DNA of 64,000 bases from Bryoerythrophyllum caledonicum (Eukaryota; Streptophyta; Bryopsida; Pottiales; Pottiaceae): NCBI GenBank assembly GCA_963971425.1, contig OZ020526.1, positions 5,483,976-5,547,975 of the forward strand, given 5' to 3'. The position numbers and the translations under genes were made by a program. The notes under the pieces are model-generated. The model ran no database searches. It worked only from the letters and a program-made list of their open reading frames with translations, and had not been told where the DNA came from. This document shows, one piece after another, positions 1 through 11,343 of the stretch (within the stretch, counting starts at the first letter, position 1; the number at the start of each line of letters is the position of its first letter).

Positions 1-2515
1 GACTTCTGTATCGCGTCTCTATCTTGCGTCTCGCGTCTCGGGTTCGCGTCTCGGACTTCCGTATCGCGTCTCTATCTTGCGTCTCGCGTCTCGGGTTCGT
101 GTCTCGGGTTCGCGTCTCGGACTCAGGTTCGCGTCTCGGTCTCACGTCTTGGTCTCGGGTTCGCGTCTCGGACTTCTTTATCGCGTCTCTGTCTTGTGTC
201 TCGCCTCTCGGGTTCGCGTCTCGGACTCGGGTTCGTGTCTCGGTCTCACGTCTTGGTCTCGGGTTCGCGTCTCGGGTTCGCGTCTCGGACTCGGGTTCGC
301 GTCTTGGGTTCGCGTCTCGGGTTCGCGTCTTGAACTCGGGTTTGCGTCTCGGTCCCACGTCTTGGTCTCGGGTTTGCGTCTCGGGTTCGCGTCTCGGACT
401 TCTGTATCGCGTCTCTGTCTTGCGTCTTGCGTCTCGGGTTTGTGTCTCGGGTTCGCGTCTCGGACTCGGGTTCGCGTCTTGGGTTCGCGTCTCGGGTTCG
501 CGTCTTGGACTCGGGTTCGCCTCTCGGGTTCGCGTCTCGGTCTCACGTCTTAGTCTCGGATTTGCGTCTCGGGTTTGCATCTCGGACTCGGGTTCGCGTC
601 TCGGTCTCACGTCTTGGTCTCGGGTTCGCGTCTCGGGTTCGCGTCTCGGACTCGGGTTCGCGTCTTGGGTTCGCGTCTTGGTCTCACGTCTTGGTCTCGG
701 GTTCGCGTCTCGGGTTTGCGTCTTGGACTCGGGTTCGCGTCTCGGACTTCTGTATCGCGTCTCTGTCTTGCGTCTCGCGTCTCGGGTTCGCGTCTCGGAC
801 TTCTGTATCGCGTCTCTGTCTTGCGTCTCGCGTCTCGGGTTCGTGTCTCGGGTTCGCGTCTCGGACTCAGGTTCGCGTCTCGGTCTCACGTCTTGATCTC
901 GGATTCGCGTCTCGGGTTCGCGTCATGGACTTCTGTATCGCGTCTCTGTCTTGCGTCTCGCGTCTCGGGTTCGCGTCTCGGTCTCACGTCTCGGTCTTGG
1001 GTTTGGGTCTCGGGTTCGCGTCTCGGGTTCGCGTCTCGGACTCGGGTTCGCGTCTCGGTCTCACGTCTTGGTCTCGGTTTCGCGTCTCGGACTCGGGTTC
1101 GCGTCTTGGTTCGCGTCTTGGTCTCACGTCTTGGTCTCGGATTCGCGTCTCGGGTTCGTGTCTTGGACTCGGTTTGGGTCTCGAGTTTGCGTCTCGGTCT
1201 CACGTCTTAGTCTCGGGTTCGCGTCTCGGGTTCGTGTCTTGGACTCGGGTTCGCGTCTCGGACTTCTGTATCGCGTCTCTGTCTTGCGTCTCGCGTCTCG
1301 GGTTCGTGTGTCAGACTTCTGTATCGCGTCTCTGTCTTGCATCTCGCGTCTCGGGTTCGCGTCTGGGACTTCTGTATCGCGTCTCTGTCTTGCGTCTTGC
1401 GTCTCGGGTTCGTGTCCTGGGTTCGCGTCTCGGACTCAGGTTCGCGCCTCGGTCTCACGTCTTGGTCTCGGGTTTGCGTCTCGGGTTCGCGTCTCGGACT
1501 TTGGTTCGCGTCTCGGTCTCACGTCTTGGTCTCGGGTTCGCGTCTCGGACTTCTGTATCGCGTCTCTGTCTTGTGTCTCGCCTCTCGGGTTCGCGTCTCG
1601 GACTCGGGTTCGTGTCTCGGTCTCACATCTTGGTCTCGGGTTCGCGTCTCGGGCTCGCGTCTCAGACTCGGGTTCACGTCTTGGGTTCGTGTCTCGGGTT
1701 CGCGTCTTGAACTCGGGTTCGCGTCTCGGTCTCACGTCTTGGTCTCGGGTTTGCGTCTCGGGTTCGCGTCTCGGACTTCTGTATCGCGTCTCTGTCTTGC
1801 GTCTTGCGTCTCGGGTTCGTGTCTCGGGTTCGCGTCTCGGACTCAGGTTCGCGTCTCGGTCTCACGTCTTGATCTCGGATTCGCGTCTCGGGTTCGCGTC
1901 TTGGACTTCTGTATCGCGTCTCTGTCTTGCGTCTCGCGTCTCGGGTTCGCGTCTTGGTCTCACGTCTCGGTCTTGGGTTTGGGTCTCGGGTTCGCGTCTC
2001 GGGTTCGCGTCTCGGACTCGGGTTCGCGTCTCGGTCTCACGTCTTGGTCTCGGTTTCGCGTCTCGGACTCGGGTTCGCGTCTTGGGTTCGCGTCTTGGTC
2101 TCACGTCTTGGTCTCGGATTCGCGTCTCGGGTTCGTGTCTTGGACTCGGGTTTGCGTCTCGGGTTTGCGTCTCGGTCTCACGTCTTAGTCTCGGGTTCGC
2201 GTCTCGGGTTCGTGTCTTGGACTCGGGTTCGCGTCTCGGACTTCTGTATCGCGTCTCTGTCTTGCGTCTCGCGTCTCGGGTTCGCGTCTCGGACTTCTGT
2301 ATCGCGTCTCTGTCTTGCATCTCGCGTCTCGGGTTCGCGTCTGGGACTTCTGTATCGCGTCTCTGTCTTGCGTCTCGCATCTCGGGTTCGTGTCTCGGGT
2401 TCGCGTCTCGGACTTAGGTTCGCGCCTCGGTCTCACGTCTTGGTCTCGGGTTTGCGTCTCGGGTTCGCGTCTCGGACTTCTGTATCGCGTCTCTGTCTTG
2501 CGTCTCGCGCCTCTA
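1..2515. repeat. 13-bp minisatellite array inside the LTR
   Basis: The stretch is built from variants of a 13-bp unit, TCGGGTTCGCGTC, interspersed with recurring blocks such as TCGGACTC, TTGGTCTCACG and CTTCTGTATCGCG. Blocks recur in higher-order combinations of about 40-60 bp. The unit is CpG-rich and contains the hexamer CGTCTC in most copies. The unit and its variants lack stop codons in most frames, so the array yields long overlapping spurious open frames on both strands that repeat peptides like SRLGFASRVRV. These are not genes. Confidence 0.95.
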
Positions 2516-2889
2516 GACGTCCCCTTTTTCCTCCGTAGACTTTCGGCTCGCAGTTTCCTTCTCTGGACTTTACTCATGGTCCGTCCTCGAAGATGCTGGC
2601 CTACTACCTGGTTCGTTGACTTGTACTCATGGGCTTGGCCCTTAAACTCGAGTCCTTAGGCTTGGATCCTTGAGCTTGGGCTCGGGTCGGTATGGGTTGG
2701 GTTAAGGTGCGGGCTCGGGTCAGTATTTATTCCGCTTAACATGTTGTAAGCACTCTCTATTTTCCTTATCCTGATACTATCTAAGGATTAACACTTAGAT
2801 TCGCCCTAACCTTTCCACCTACTATTTTCTGTATTTTAACCTCTTCTATATAACTAACTTAATTTTTTTTTTAAATTCATGGTACGACA
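1..2889 (-). mobile_element. 3' LTR (partial) of Ty3/gypsy element
   Basis: This is the left copy of a long terminal repeat, cut off by the window edge. Its right end at 2889 is fixed by comparison with the second copy: the two match through the bases ending in CA at 2889 and 10256 and then diverge at once. The last ~370 bp of the two copies differ at roughly a dozen sites, so the insertion is not brand new. In element orientation (minus strand) this is the 3' LTR, next to a purine tract at 2890-2902. Most of the visible part is a 13-bp tandem array. Confidence 0.85.
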
Positions 2890-2902
2890 TCACCCCCTTC
2901 TC
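2890..2902 (-). other. polypurine tract of the gypsy element
   Basis: On the minus strand this reads GAGAAGGGGGTGA and is followed directly by the TG that opens the 3' LTR. That is the expected plus-strand primer position for an LTR retrotransposon. The integrase stop codon (2901-2903) overlaps its first bases, so there is essentially no 3' untranslated spacer. Confidence 0.8.
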
Positions 2903-3842
2903 ACATGGGAGCGTCCTCGCGAACAAAAGAACTGTCTTCTTCCTCTTCCTCTGTCTCGCGGTACAATTTTACTCGTGACCTGTTGGTTCGTGTTTCCAAG
3001 AGGTTTTCTTGTAAATCTTTTAATTGTAGGGATCCATTTTCAAATACCTCATGTACTTCAAAAGGTCCCATCCATTGGCCGTGTAATTTACCTGGAAAAT
3101 CTTGGTGTCTGCTATCAAAGAGCAGAACAAGACTCGCAGTCTGAATGCCCTTGTTGCTGGTCAACTTCAGGTCGTAAGTCCTCTTCCTCCGAGCTTGGAC
3201 TTCTATTGTTTGTTGCAGTGCGTTGCTCCGGGCTTCTTTCAGGGCATCAATTCTGGCAAACCGTTCTCCTAGGGAGGTACTCCGAGTGGCGTGTTTGGAA
3301 GCGAAGACCCTGTGGGTCTCTATGGCCGTCTCGATGTGTTGCAATACCTCTTGTCCATGGACCAGGAAGTAGGGGCTCCTTCCGGTGGTGGTCTTTCTTG
3401 TCGTGTTGTAGGCGTATACGGTGGAAAAGAGCTTCTTATCCCAGTCCGTTTTGTGTGCCGCGACCACCTTGTTGAGGATCCCCCCCACTATACCATTTGC
3501 ACGCTCGGTAAGACCGTTGGCCTTTGGGTTGTAAGGCGTGGTCTTCCTATGCTTGATGGCGTACCTGGAGGTTAGCTCCTGAATTACTTCATTCAGAAAG
3601 TGAGTACCCCTGTCGCTAACAATCTCAAGGGGGTGACCAAACCTCATACATATTTGTTCGAAGAGGAAGGCGGCGGAAGTGTTGGCATCATTTCTCCTAG
3701 TTGCTCGAGCCTCGACCCACTTGGTGGCGTAATCGGTGGCTAGGATGATGTATCGACTCTTGCTCTTGCTCACCGGAAAGATGGGGCCGATGAAATTTAT
3801 TCCCCATTTCTCGAAGGGTGCTAAGGGGATTATGGGAGTCAA
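2901..3842 (-). pseudogene. integrase core of Ty3/gypsy element, N-terminally truncated
   Basis: The 313 residues cover the rve integrase core and C-terminal region. The family inserts element cDNA into host DNA using a D,D-35-E triad. The second Asp (IVSDRGTHF) and the Glu (GLTERANG) are present. The first Asp, normally in a WGxDFxGP context, is Asn here (WGINFIGPI), which should abolish catalysis. A C-terminal GPF motif (GPFEVHEVF) is present and no chromodomain is visible. The zinc-binding HHCC domain, RNase H, RT and protease that should precede it are absent; gag lies only ~70 bp upstream in another frame. The element therefore depended on other copies or is dead. Confidence 0.88.
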
Positions 3843-3915
3843 AGGCCTAGTAGCTCGTCTTAGTAGCTCGGATTATGGGATACAACGTTGGGACCGGAGC
3901 GAACGGAGCTACGCC
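3819..3915 (-). other. pol deletion junction with short direct repeats
   Basis: Between the gag stop and the integrase fragment lie ~70 bp. The plus-strand sequence GGATTATGGGA occurs at the integrase side (about 3827) and again at the gag side (about 3884), and TAGTAGCTCG occurs twice between them. Short direct repeats at both sides suggest the loss of protease, RT and RNase H happened by recombination or slippage between small homologies. That is inference from the repeats alone. Confidence 0.5.
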
Positions 3916-5355
3916 TTAGTAGGATGGCTGCGGATAGGCTGGTTGCTGAAAGGCTGGCTTGTACCCAAGTTGTCGCAAGGGGGGGTTGGTGGCCCGATAG
4001 GTTGGGGCTGCGCCTCGCCCTCGACCGTAGGACGGGAGTACTTGGTAGACTGGAGCTTCCTCCTCCAATACCTCTTCCTCTTCTTCGGCCCAGTAGCTCG
4101 TCGTTCCGTCGGTGTTGACAAGGTGCACCCTCCTTGGCCTGTACTTGGGACACTCCCGGTTGGCATGTCTGGCCTCCCCACACTTGGTACACCATATATT
4201 GTTGCGTACCGTAGGTATGGACCGTCGTGGTGTCGGATTGGCCGCCAGATTGACTTTGATCGCCTCCATGGTGTCTCGGAGGCTCTTCAGTACCTCCATT
4301 GATTCTTGGGCTTCTACCTTGACCTCCTTCAGCCGCCGTGCTGTCCTCTCGTCCGCTCGAGACACATCTCGATGGTGCGTGGTTTTTGCGGGGGTATCAC
4401 TGGAGGATTCTTCACTTGAGGACGAGCTCGAGGAACTATCCTCCGAACTGGAAGAGTCGCGCTTCGACTTCTTCTTCTTCTTCTTGGTGTCGGTGGTAGC
4501 GTACTTGTCGCGTGACTTCCTCATCGAGTGAAGGGAGTCCTCATAATCTTGGGCTGCATCTATGGCTTCTGCAAGGGTCGTAGGTTTAGCCATTCTTACC
4601 GCAAATCCCATGGCAGAGGGAAGGCCCCCGACGAACCATTCTTTCTGCAATCTTGGGCTGCCCTCCGTGGCGCACTTCTTGACGAGGCTCTTCACTCTCT
4701 GGCTGTATCTGCGTACCAACTCCTTATCTTTCATGGTGATCTTGTTCAGCCGACTTAGAGCGCGTGACTCCCCACCCGACTCTCGGAAAGCTTGGATGAA
4801 GTGATCCTTGAGTTCTTCCCAGTCCGCCTTCACCTCGTCGGCTAGGCCATGGTACCAGTTAAGGGCTTCGCCTTTGAGCAACCCGGGAAAGACCCGAAGT
4901 CGAGAAGGGTCATCTTCCTGGTTGGCCATAGCGATGGTCTCAAACTCCCCAAACCACTCATCAACGTCTGCCTCCCCGTTACCTTTGAATGAGCTGTATC
5001 GCAGGCGAGTCGCAGGTCGAGCCATGGTGACGGGTTCTTCCTCTTCTTCTTCTTGTACCTCCTGGTCTTCAAAGTCAAAGATTGAGGCCTGTCCTAATTG
5101 CTTTACTTCAAAGTATTCTAGGAAGGGCTCAAAAGCCGGAGTGAGAGGGGTTGTGTCAATCCCTACGTAAGGTGGTACTTCCAGGATGTCTACTAGGGGA
5201 CTCACTACCCTCACTTCTCTGTTTGGCCTACGGGTTGGGGTGCTCCTAGGACTAGGGGTAGGATCGGCACGGAAGAGCTGGCTACCTCGTCTCGTACCGT
5301 TGTTTCGGCGTTGGGATCGGCATACTCCTATTTCGCTAGCTTCTCCTTGACTCAT
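3916..5355 (-). CDS. gag protein of Ty3/gypsy element
   Basis: This open frame of 479 residues makes the capsid/nucleocapsid protein that packages element RNA. A Retrotrans_gag-type capsid region lies around residues 125-290, with the motif DEWFGEFE and the conserved LKGEALNWY block. A Lys/Ser-rich linker follows. A single CX2CX4HX4C zinc knuckle (CTKCGEARHANREC) sits near residue 395, followed by a Tyr/Pro/Gln-rich tail. The frame is intact and ends in TAA at 3916-3918, without fusing to pol. The start is the first ATG after the leader. An uninterrupted gag beside a deleted pol suggests either selection on gag or recent amplification of the deleted form. Confidence 0.88.
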   Translation of the reverse strand: MSQGEASEIGVCRSQRRNNGTRRGSQLFRADPTPSPRSTPTRRPNREVRVVSPLVDILEVPPYVGIDTTPLTPAFEPFLEYFEVKQLGQASIFDFEDQEVQEEEEEEPVTMARPATRLRYSSFKGNGEADVDEWFGEFETIAMANQEDDPSRLRVFPGLLKGEALNWYHGLADEVKADWEELKDHFIQAFRESGGESRALSRLNKITMKDKELVRRYSQRVKSLVKKCATEGSPRLQKEWFVGGLPSAMGFAVRMAKPTTLAEAIDAAQDYEDSLHSMRKSRDKYATTDTKKKKKKSKRDSSSSEDSSSSSSSSEESSSDTPAKTTHHRDVSRADERTARRLKEVKVEAQESMEVLKSLRDTMEAIKVNLAANPTPRRSIPTVRNNIWCTKCGEARHANRECPKYRPRRVHLVNTDGTTSYWAEEEEEVLEEEAPVYQVLPSYGRGRGAAPTYRATNPPLRQLGYKPAFQQPAYPQPSY

Positions 5356-5903
5356 GAAGGTGCATGGTACTACCTATGTCTTCGCTACTTCTATCTTTTG
5401 ATCTAGGAAAACCGACAGCAACTACTTACTATCTCTACGGACTAACTGTCTTGCTTAGAGAGTAATAGGAGCTCTGCACGGATTTGTGCTCGGACGTGGC
5501 TCAGGCATGGTACGGGTGCGTAATGAACGTGGCACGGGCACAACGTGCGTACAGCTATCTTTGTCAGATCCGGACAACTGTCAGTTGCTTGCGGGCGGGC
5601 AGGCACATCTCTAGTTGTACTTGTGATAGGGGCATCCATTCCGCAAACGGGGGTCCCAGCCTTTGTTGTCCGCCGGCTTCAGGTATAGTTCTTGAGCCGC
5701 TCCCCGTAAAGACACCGCAGCTCGGGCAACCAATGAGGAAAACAAGGGGGATGTCGTGATGGACGGTTGATGCTCCTTCACTACCTTACTCGTTCTAATC
5801 CCTCTTCGCCGCGTAGCTGCTAAGTATCCACGGATCACAAAATCAGATTCAGAAACAAAATTCAAAACGACAAGCTATTAGTCCTTGAGTTCAGCGAAGT
5901 GAT
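5356..5903 (-). other. untranslated leader of gypsy element
   Basis: This 548-bp stretch separates the primer binding site from the gag start in element orientation. No open frame of note is seen. It should hold the packaging signal, but nothing specific is recognisable. Confidence 0.6.
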
Positions 5904-5921
5904 TCCCCGGCAGCGGCGCCA
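5904..5921 (-). other. tRNA-Asp-type primer binding site
   Basis: On the minus strand this reads TGGCGCCGCTGCCGGGGA, matching the 3' end of plant tRNA-Asp with about one difference. This primer is typical of Tat/Athila-type gypsy elements in plants. The LTR end proposed at 5939 leaves a 17-bp spacer, longer than usual but seen in these lineages. Confidence 0.8.
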
Positions 5922-6152
5922 CTTCGCGTCGTACTACGTGTTGGCAACTATTCACATCTTAACACAAAGATACCCTTAAGGTAATCGTTCCCACAGAGAA
6001 TCACCGAGAACTACAACGACTAACAACTCATCTATATGTACACCAGGTTATCTATATCACAATAATTACATCAAAAGAAGGAAAAGGGTTAGATTACAAC
6101 GCCGGAGCGTTTATCTACAGCCACCATCCCGCTCTCCGTACGAGTACTTCCC

Positions 6153-6337
6153 TTCGGATAGGGACCTTCGGGTAGGGACCTACCTCGTCGGAAGGTAGGG
6201 ACCTTCGGATAAGGACCTACCTCGTCGGAAGGTAGGGACCTTCGGGTAGGGACGTACCTCGTTGGAAGGTAGGGACCTTCGGGTAAGGACCTACCTCGTC
6301 GGAAGGTAGGGACCTTCGGGTAAGGACCTACCTCGAC
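6153..6337. repeat. 37-bp tandem repeat in LTR
   Basis: Four full units start at 6190, 6227, 6264 and 6301, with a partial unit before them. Each carries GGTAGGGACC and the partly complementary GGACCTACC, so every unit can fold into a small hairpin. Confidence 0.92.
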
Positions 6338-6817
6338 TTAGTCCCGGTTAAGGGAAGGGGGGGTTATCTTTACAACTATATAGACTATAGACATCCGGGG
6401 TACACGAGTACCCGGATACAGATTATATCACCACGGATGGTAGTCCGTGGGCTCGCAGAGATTTTAGTGTTCGACACAAGTAACAGCTACTCTACCTCCC
6501 ATTCTCTCCTTCTAACTCTACTCACTCACTTGGATGGTTATGGTGTTACTGAGATCCCCCGAAGGGGTGTTAGACCCGTGTTTCCGAGGCTGCGAGCGAC
6601 GTAATGTAAGTGAGCAAGGGGCCTACCCACCCACTATTTGTCCTCCTCCCAATCTCCCTCCACCTCCGATGCAGCTGGAAGTGGGATGTTTCAGGGAATG
6701 ACATGAGTCTTCACAACCGACACCAACCGGTACGCCGGAAGGTCACTCAAGACTCACTTATGACCCTCATACATCCGTCACTCCCCCCCCTCGTCCTTCC
6801 CTAGATACGTACAATCT

Positions 6818-6971
6818 CACCTGTTATTCCCATCCACCCAACTAATCTACTTGATGGAACAAGGAAACGACTGTAACGGTTAGAGTTGGAGTCACGCCCC
6901 TACTAGCTATCTTCTCACCTCACCTGTTATTCCCACCCACCCGGACTAATCTACTTTGATGGAACAAGGAA
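6818..6971. repeat. ~50-bp direct duplication in LTR
   Basis: The segment beginning CACCTGTTATTCCCA and ending AACAAGGAAAC occurs at 6818-6868 and again at 6921-6971, with a few substitutions. It may be the remnant of a ~103-bp tandem duplication. Confidence 0.85.
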
Positions 6972-7499
6972 ACAGTGATTAGATAGTTAGTATAGACTCG
7001 AGGAGTGGACTACTTGAAATGGCACTCACAGTCATGTATGCAATCCGAGCTCTCCAACCATCGAAGGTCTTCTCAGAGCGTAGGTTTAGAATTCAACTGA
7101 AAGCAAATACACGCATCAAGCAGTGAAGAGAGGTGCCAAGAGACTCCTCACTTATACTGCCAAGAACACATACAAACGCCAAAAGCATAAGATGCCTTCT
7201 AACTAAAAACGACGGCATTAATTACCCTTGGCGGCCACCGTCCTACCTACTCAACGTACCAAGTCAAAAGGCATCTAAACACAAATTCCAAGGCAAACCA
7301 AGTCAAATCCAAGTTCAAATCAGGGCCTAATCCGCTAATGAATAGTGACCTACGGAACAAGATTCCAGGCCTACTTCCGAACCAACTCCTCAAGTCTTCT
7401 CTTCTCTGGCTCGGAACCCGCTCAGCTCGCACCTCTCGTCTCGCACCTCCGCTCAGCTGGCTTGGTTCTCTTGTCTCGAAATTTCTGTCTCGTATTCCG

Positions 7500-9885
7500 A
7501 TCTCGTGTCTCGGTCTTGCGTCTCGCGTCTCAGGTTCGCGTCTCGGACTTCTGTCTTGGGCTTCCGTATCGCGTCTCCGTCTTGTGTCTCGCGCCTCTGT
7601 CTCGCGTCTCGCGTCTCGGGTTCGCGTCTTGGTCTCACGTCTTGGTCTTGGGTTTGCGTCTCGGGTTCGCGTCTCGGACTTCTGTACCGCGTCTCTGTTT
7701 TGCGTCTCGCGTCTCGGGTTCGCGTCTCGGACTCGGGTTCGCGTCTCGGTCTCACGTCTTGGTCTCGGGTTCGCGTCTCGGGTTCGCGTCTCGGACTTGG
7801 GTCCGCGTCTTGGGTTCGCGTCTTGGTCTCACGTCTTGGTCTCGGGTTCGCGTCTCGGGTTCGTGTCTTGGACTCGGGTTTGCGTCTCGGGTTTGCGTCT
7901 CGGTCTCACGTCTTAGTCTCGGGTTCGCATCTCGGGTTCGTGTCTTGGACTCGGGTTCGCGTCTCGGACTTCTGTATCGCGTCTCTATCTTGCGTCTCGC
8001 GTCTCGGGTTCGCGTCTCGGACTTCTGTATCGCCTCTCTGTCTTGCGTCTCGCGTCTCGGGTTCGTGTCTCGGGTTCACGTCTCGGACTCAAGTTCGCGT
8101 CTCGGTCTCACGTCTTGATCTCGGGTTCGCGTCTCGGGTTCCCGTCTCGGACTTCTGTATCGCGTCTCTGTCTTGCGTCTCGCGTCTCGGGTTCGCCTCT
8201 CGGGTTCGCGTCTCGGTCTCACGTCTCGGTCTCGGGTTTGCGTCTCGGGTTCGCGTCTCGGGTTCGCGTCTCGGACTCGGGTTCGCGTCTTGGGTTCGCG
8301 TCTTGGTCTCACGTCTTGGTCTCGGGTTCGCGTCTCGGGTTCGTGTCTTGGACTCGGGTTTGCGTCTCGGGTTTGCGTCTCGGTCTCACGTCTTAGTCTC
8401 GGGTTCGCATCTCGGGTTCGTGTCTTGGACTCAGGTTCGCGTCTCGGACTTCTGTATCGCGTCTCTGTCTTGCGTCTCGCGTCTCGGGTTCGCGTCTCGG
8501 ACTTCTGTATCGCGTCTCTATCTTGCATCTCGCGTCTCGGGTTCGCGTCTCGGACTTCTGTATCGCGTCTCTATCTTGCGTCTCGCGTCTCGGGTTCGCG
8601 TCTCAGACTTCCGTATCGCGTCTCTATCTTGCGTCTCGCGTCTCGGGTTCGTGTCTCGGGTTCACGTCTCGGACTCAAGTTCGCGTCTCGGTCTCACGTC
8701 TTGATCTCGGGTTCGCGTCTCGGGTTCGCGTCTCGGACTTCTGTATCGCGTCTCTGTCTTGCGTCTCGCGTCTCGGGTTCGCCTCTCGGGTTCGCGTCTC
8801 GGTCTCACGTCTCGGACTCGCGTCTCGGACTCGGGTTCGCGTCTTAGGTTCGCGTCTTGGTCTCACGTCTTGGTCTCGGGTTCGCGTCTCGGGTTTGTGT
8901 CTTGGACTCGAGTTTGCGTCTCGGGTTTGCGTCTCGGTCTCACGTCTTAGTCTCGGGTTCGCGTCTCGGGTTCGTGTCTTGGACTCGGGTTCGCGTCTCG
9001 GACTTCTGTATCGCGTCTCTGTCTTGCGTCTCGCGTCTCGGGTTCGCGTCTCGGACTTCTGTATCGCGTCTCTGTCTTGCATCTCGCGTCTCGGGTTCGC
9101 GTCTGGGACTTCTGTATCGCGTCTCTGTCTTGCGTCTCGCGTCTCGGGTTCGCGTCTCGGACTTCTGTATCGCGTCTCTATCGTGCGTCTCGCGTCTCGG
9201 GTTCACGTCTCGGACTCGGGTTCGCGTCTCGGTCTCACGTCTTGGTCTCGGGTTCGCGACTCGGGCTCGCGTCTTGGACTCGGGTTCGCGTCTTGGGTTC
9301 GCGTCTCGGGTTCGCGTCTTGAACTCGGGTTCGCGTCTCGGTCTCACGTCTTGGTCTCGGGTTTGCGTCTCGGGTTCGCGTCTCGGACTTCCGTATCGCG
9401 TCTCTGTCTTGCGTCTCGCGTCTCGGGTTTGTGTCTCGGGTTCGCGTCTCGGACTCGGGTTCGCGTTTTGGGTTCGCGTCTCGGGTTCGCGTCTTGGACT
9501 CGGGTTCGCGTCTCGGTCTCACGTCTTGGTCTCGGGTTTGCGTCTCGGGTTTGCGTCTCGGACTCGGGTTCGCGTCTCGGTCTCACGTCTTGGTCTCGGG
9601 TTCGCGTCTCGGGTTCGCGTCTCGGACTCGGGTTCGCGTCTCGGTCTCACGTCTTGGTCTCGGGTTCGCGTCTTGGGTTCGCGTCTCGGACTTGGGTTCG
9701 CGTCTTGGGTTCGCGTCTTGGTCTCACGTCTTGGTCTCGGGTTCGCGTCTCGGGTTTGCGTCTTGGACTCGGTTTCGCGTCTCGGGTTCGCGTCTCGAGT
9801 TCGCGTCTCGGTCTCGGGTTTGCGTCTCGGGTTTGCGTCTCGGACTTCTCTATCGCGTCTCTGTCTTGCGTCTCGCGCCTCTAGA
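7500..9885. repeat. 13-bp minisatellite array, second LTR copy
   Basis: The same 13-bp family and higher-order blocks as at 1-2515. It ends at the same flanking sequence (CGCGCCTCTAGACGTCC) in both LTRs. Long apparent open frames through it are composition artefacts. Confidence 0.95.
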
Positions 9886-10256
9886 CGTCCTCTCTTTCCT
9901 CCGTAGACTTCCGGCTCGCAGGTTCCTTCTCTGGACTTTACTCATGGTCCGTCCTCGAAGATGCTGGCCTACTACCTGGTTCGTTGACTTGTACCCATGG
10001 GCTTGGCCCTTAAACTCAAGTCCTTAGGCTTGGATCCTTGAGCTTGGGCTCGGGTCGGTATGGGTTGGGTTAAGGTGCGGGCTCGGGTCAGTATTTATCC
10101 CCCTTAACATTTTCTAAGCACTCTCTATTTTCCTTATCCTAATACTATCTAAGGATTAACACTTAGATTCGCCCTAACCTTTCCACCTACTATTTTCTGT
10201 ATTTTAACCTCTTCTATATAACTAACTTAATTTTTTTTTAAATTAATGGTACGACA

Positions 10257-10959
10257 GCTGTCAGCTGCTGTCAGGGTCGTACCTTGGTCTAAACGTAGTC
10301 TTTGAGGGTCTAATCAAGTTTGTAAGGCCGAGTTGAACCCCTCTAAGCCAAAAAATGTTGAAAACGGAGCCCTAAGGCAAAACTTATGCGTGTTTGAAGT
10401 TCGGGTCCAAATTAAGGCTGAATTCAGTCATCACAACACCAATCAGTCACAAAACTTCCAAAGTGATTACAATATAAGTCACAATGCTTGTGTGGGATAT
10501 GTATGGTTGGTCTCAATGATGGTTGCACAAGGAGTTGTGTCCCTGGTTAGAATCTTGTGTTCAAGATAAGCCACCCGTTAGGGAGCGGTTTATTTGGCTC
10601 ACAGAAAACCTTGTCGATATGGCACCACTTGACGCAATCTCGAAACTTCATGGCTCCGGACCTTCTTCCCAACCCATAAAAGCCGGTTTAACTGGATTTC
10701 GGAGCACATGCAACCTCTTCCGCTATTTGTTTCCTGATCGTAGTCGACTCTTGTCTCGTTCTTCTTTACTCATTTTTACCGGCGTGGCCATGGGTGGGAA
10801 AAATCTGAATAATGTATGAGATGCGAATGGATGAAGTCCTCACACGACGCCCACAACCAACTCAATTAAAAGGTGGATGAAGAGGGAGTATGTGAGGCGG
10901 GGACAATTAGGGGCGTGCACGATATTATATAACTGATAGACGAAGCACTGCTCTAGGGT
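10257..10959. other. flank of the gypsy element, no gene seen
   Basis: The sequence next to the LTR starts with a short palindromic stretch (CAGCTGTCAGCTGCTGTCAG across the boundary). No convincing open frame or family match is visible in the remainder. Confidence 0.5.
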
Positions 10960-11135
10960 CCCCGGGCAAGAGCGGGGACGTCTCCGCAGGAGGGGTGGGG
11001 AAGTCTCCGCCCCTCCCGCAAAGATGTCCCCGCACCTACATAGGCAGGGGCGGAGATGTCCCAGGCCCCTCCTCGTTTAGGGCTGAAGACGTCTCCGCCC
11101 CTGCCCGGGTGGGGCGGGGACGTCTTCGCCAAAAG
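10960..11135. repeat. GC-rich repeat block with GGGGACGTCTCCGCCCC motif
   Basis: Several near-palindromic copies of a GGGG(A/C)CGTCTCCGCCCC motif alternate with short spacers. The motif reappears at 13284-13390, on the other side of the kinase-like gene. The two blocks may be the ends of one element that carries that gene. Confidence 0.65.
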
Positions 11136-11343
11136 ATTAGGAAACCACAAAAACATAAGAATTTTGTCCTTATTCTCTGTCAAGTCCACTTCCTAGGCGT
11201 CACGTGTCAGTTTGCTTTGCGGCCTGAAAGTGAGTTTGGTGGGTAGTCGGGCTTGGCCCATTTATTGCACCCAGACTCTTTGCGGTTTTTTTTAAAACCA
11301 TTATTTTGGAATTTCGACCACGGTAGGGAGTTGACTATCACGT

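Larger units (their letters stand above)
5939..10256 (-). mobile_element. 5' LTR of Ty3/gypsy element (about 4.3 kb)
   Basis: The LTR runs from TGTTGGCAAC on the plus strand to GGTACGACA, i.e. with TG...CA ends. The right end is fixed by divergence from the other copy; the left end is the first TG after the primer site and is less certain. At ~4318 bp it is an unusually long LTR. It contains a 37-bp repeat array (6153-6337), a direct duplication of ~50 bp (6818-6868 and 6921-6971) and a 2.4-kb 13-bp array. The distal ~370 bp match 2516-2889 closely. Confidence 0.82.

Noticed and set aside
24..2538. Long overlapping open frames on both strands in the left repeat array
   Set aside because: They follow the 13-bp repeat in several frames at once and encode only repeat peptides; the sequence is an LTR minisatellite.
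5904..5921. tRNA-Asp gene fragment
   Set aside because: Only the 3' 18 bases match and they sit next to an LTR; it is a primer binding site.
1..9885. CRISPR-like array
   Set aside because: Units are short, contiguous and variable with no unique spacers, no cas genes, and they sit within LTRs of a eukaryotic retroelement.
7338..10027. Long open frames in the right repeat array
   Set aside because: Same repeat artefact in the second LTR.
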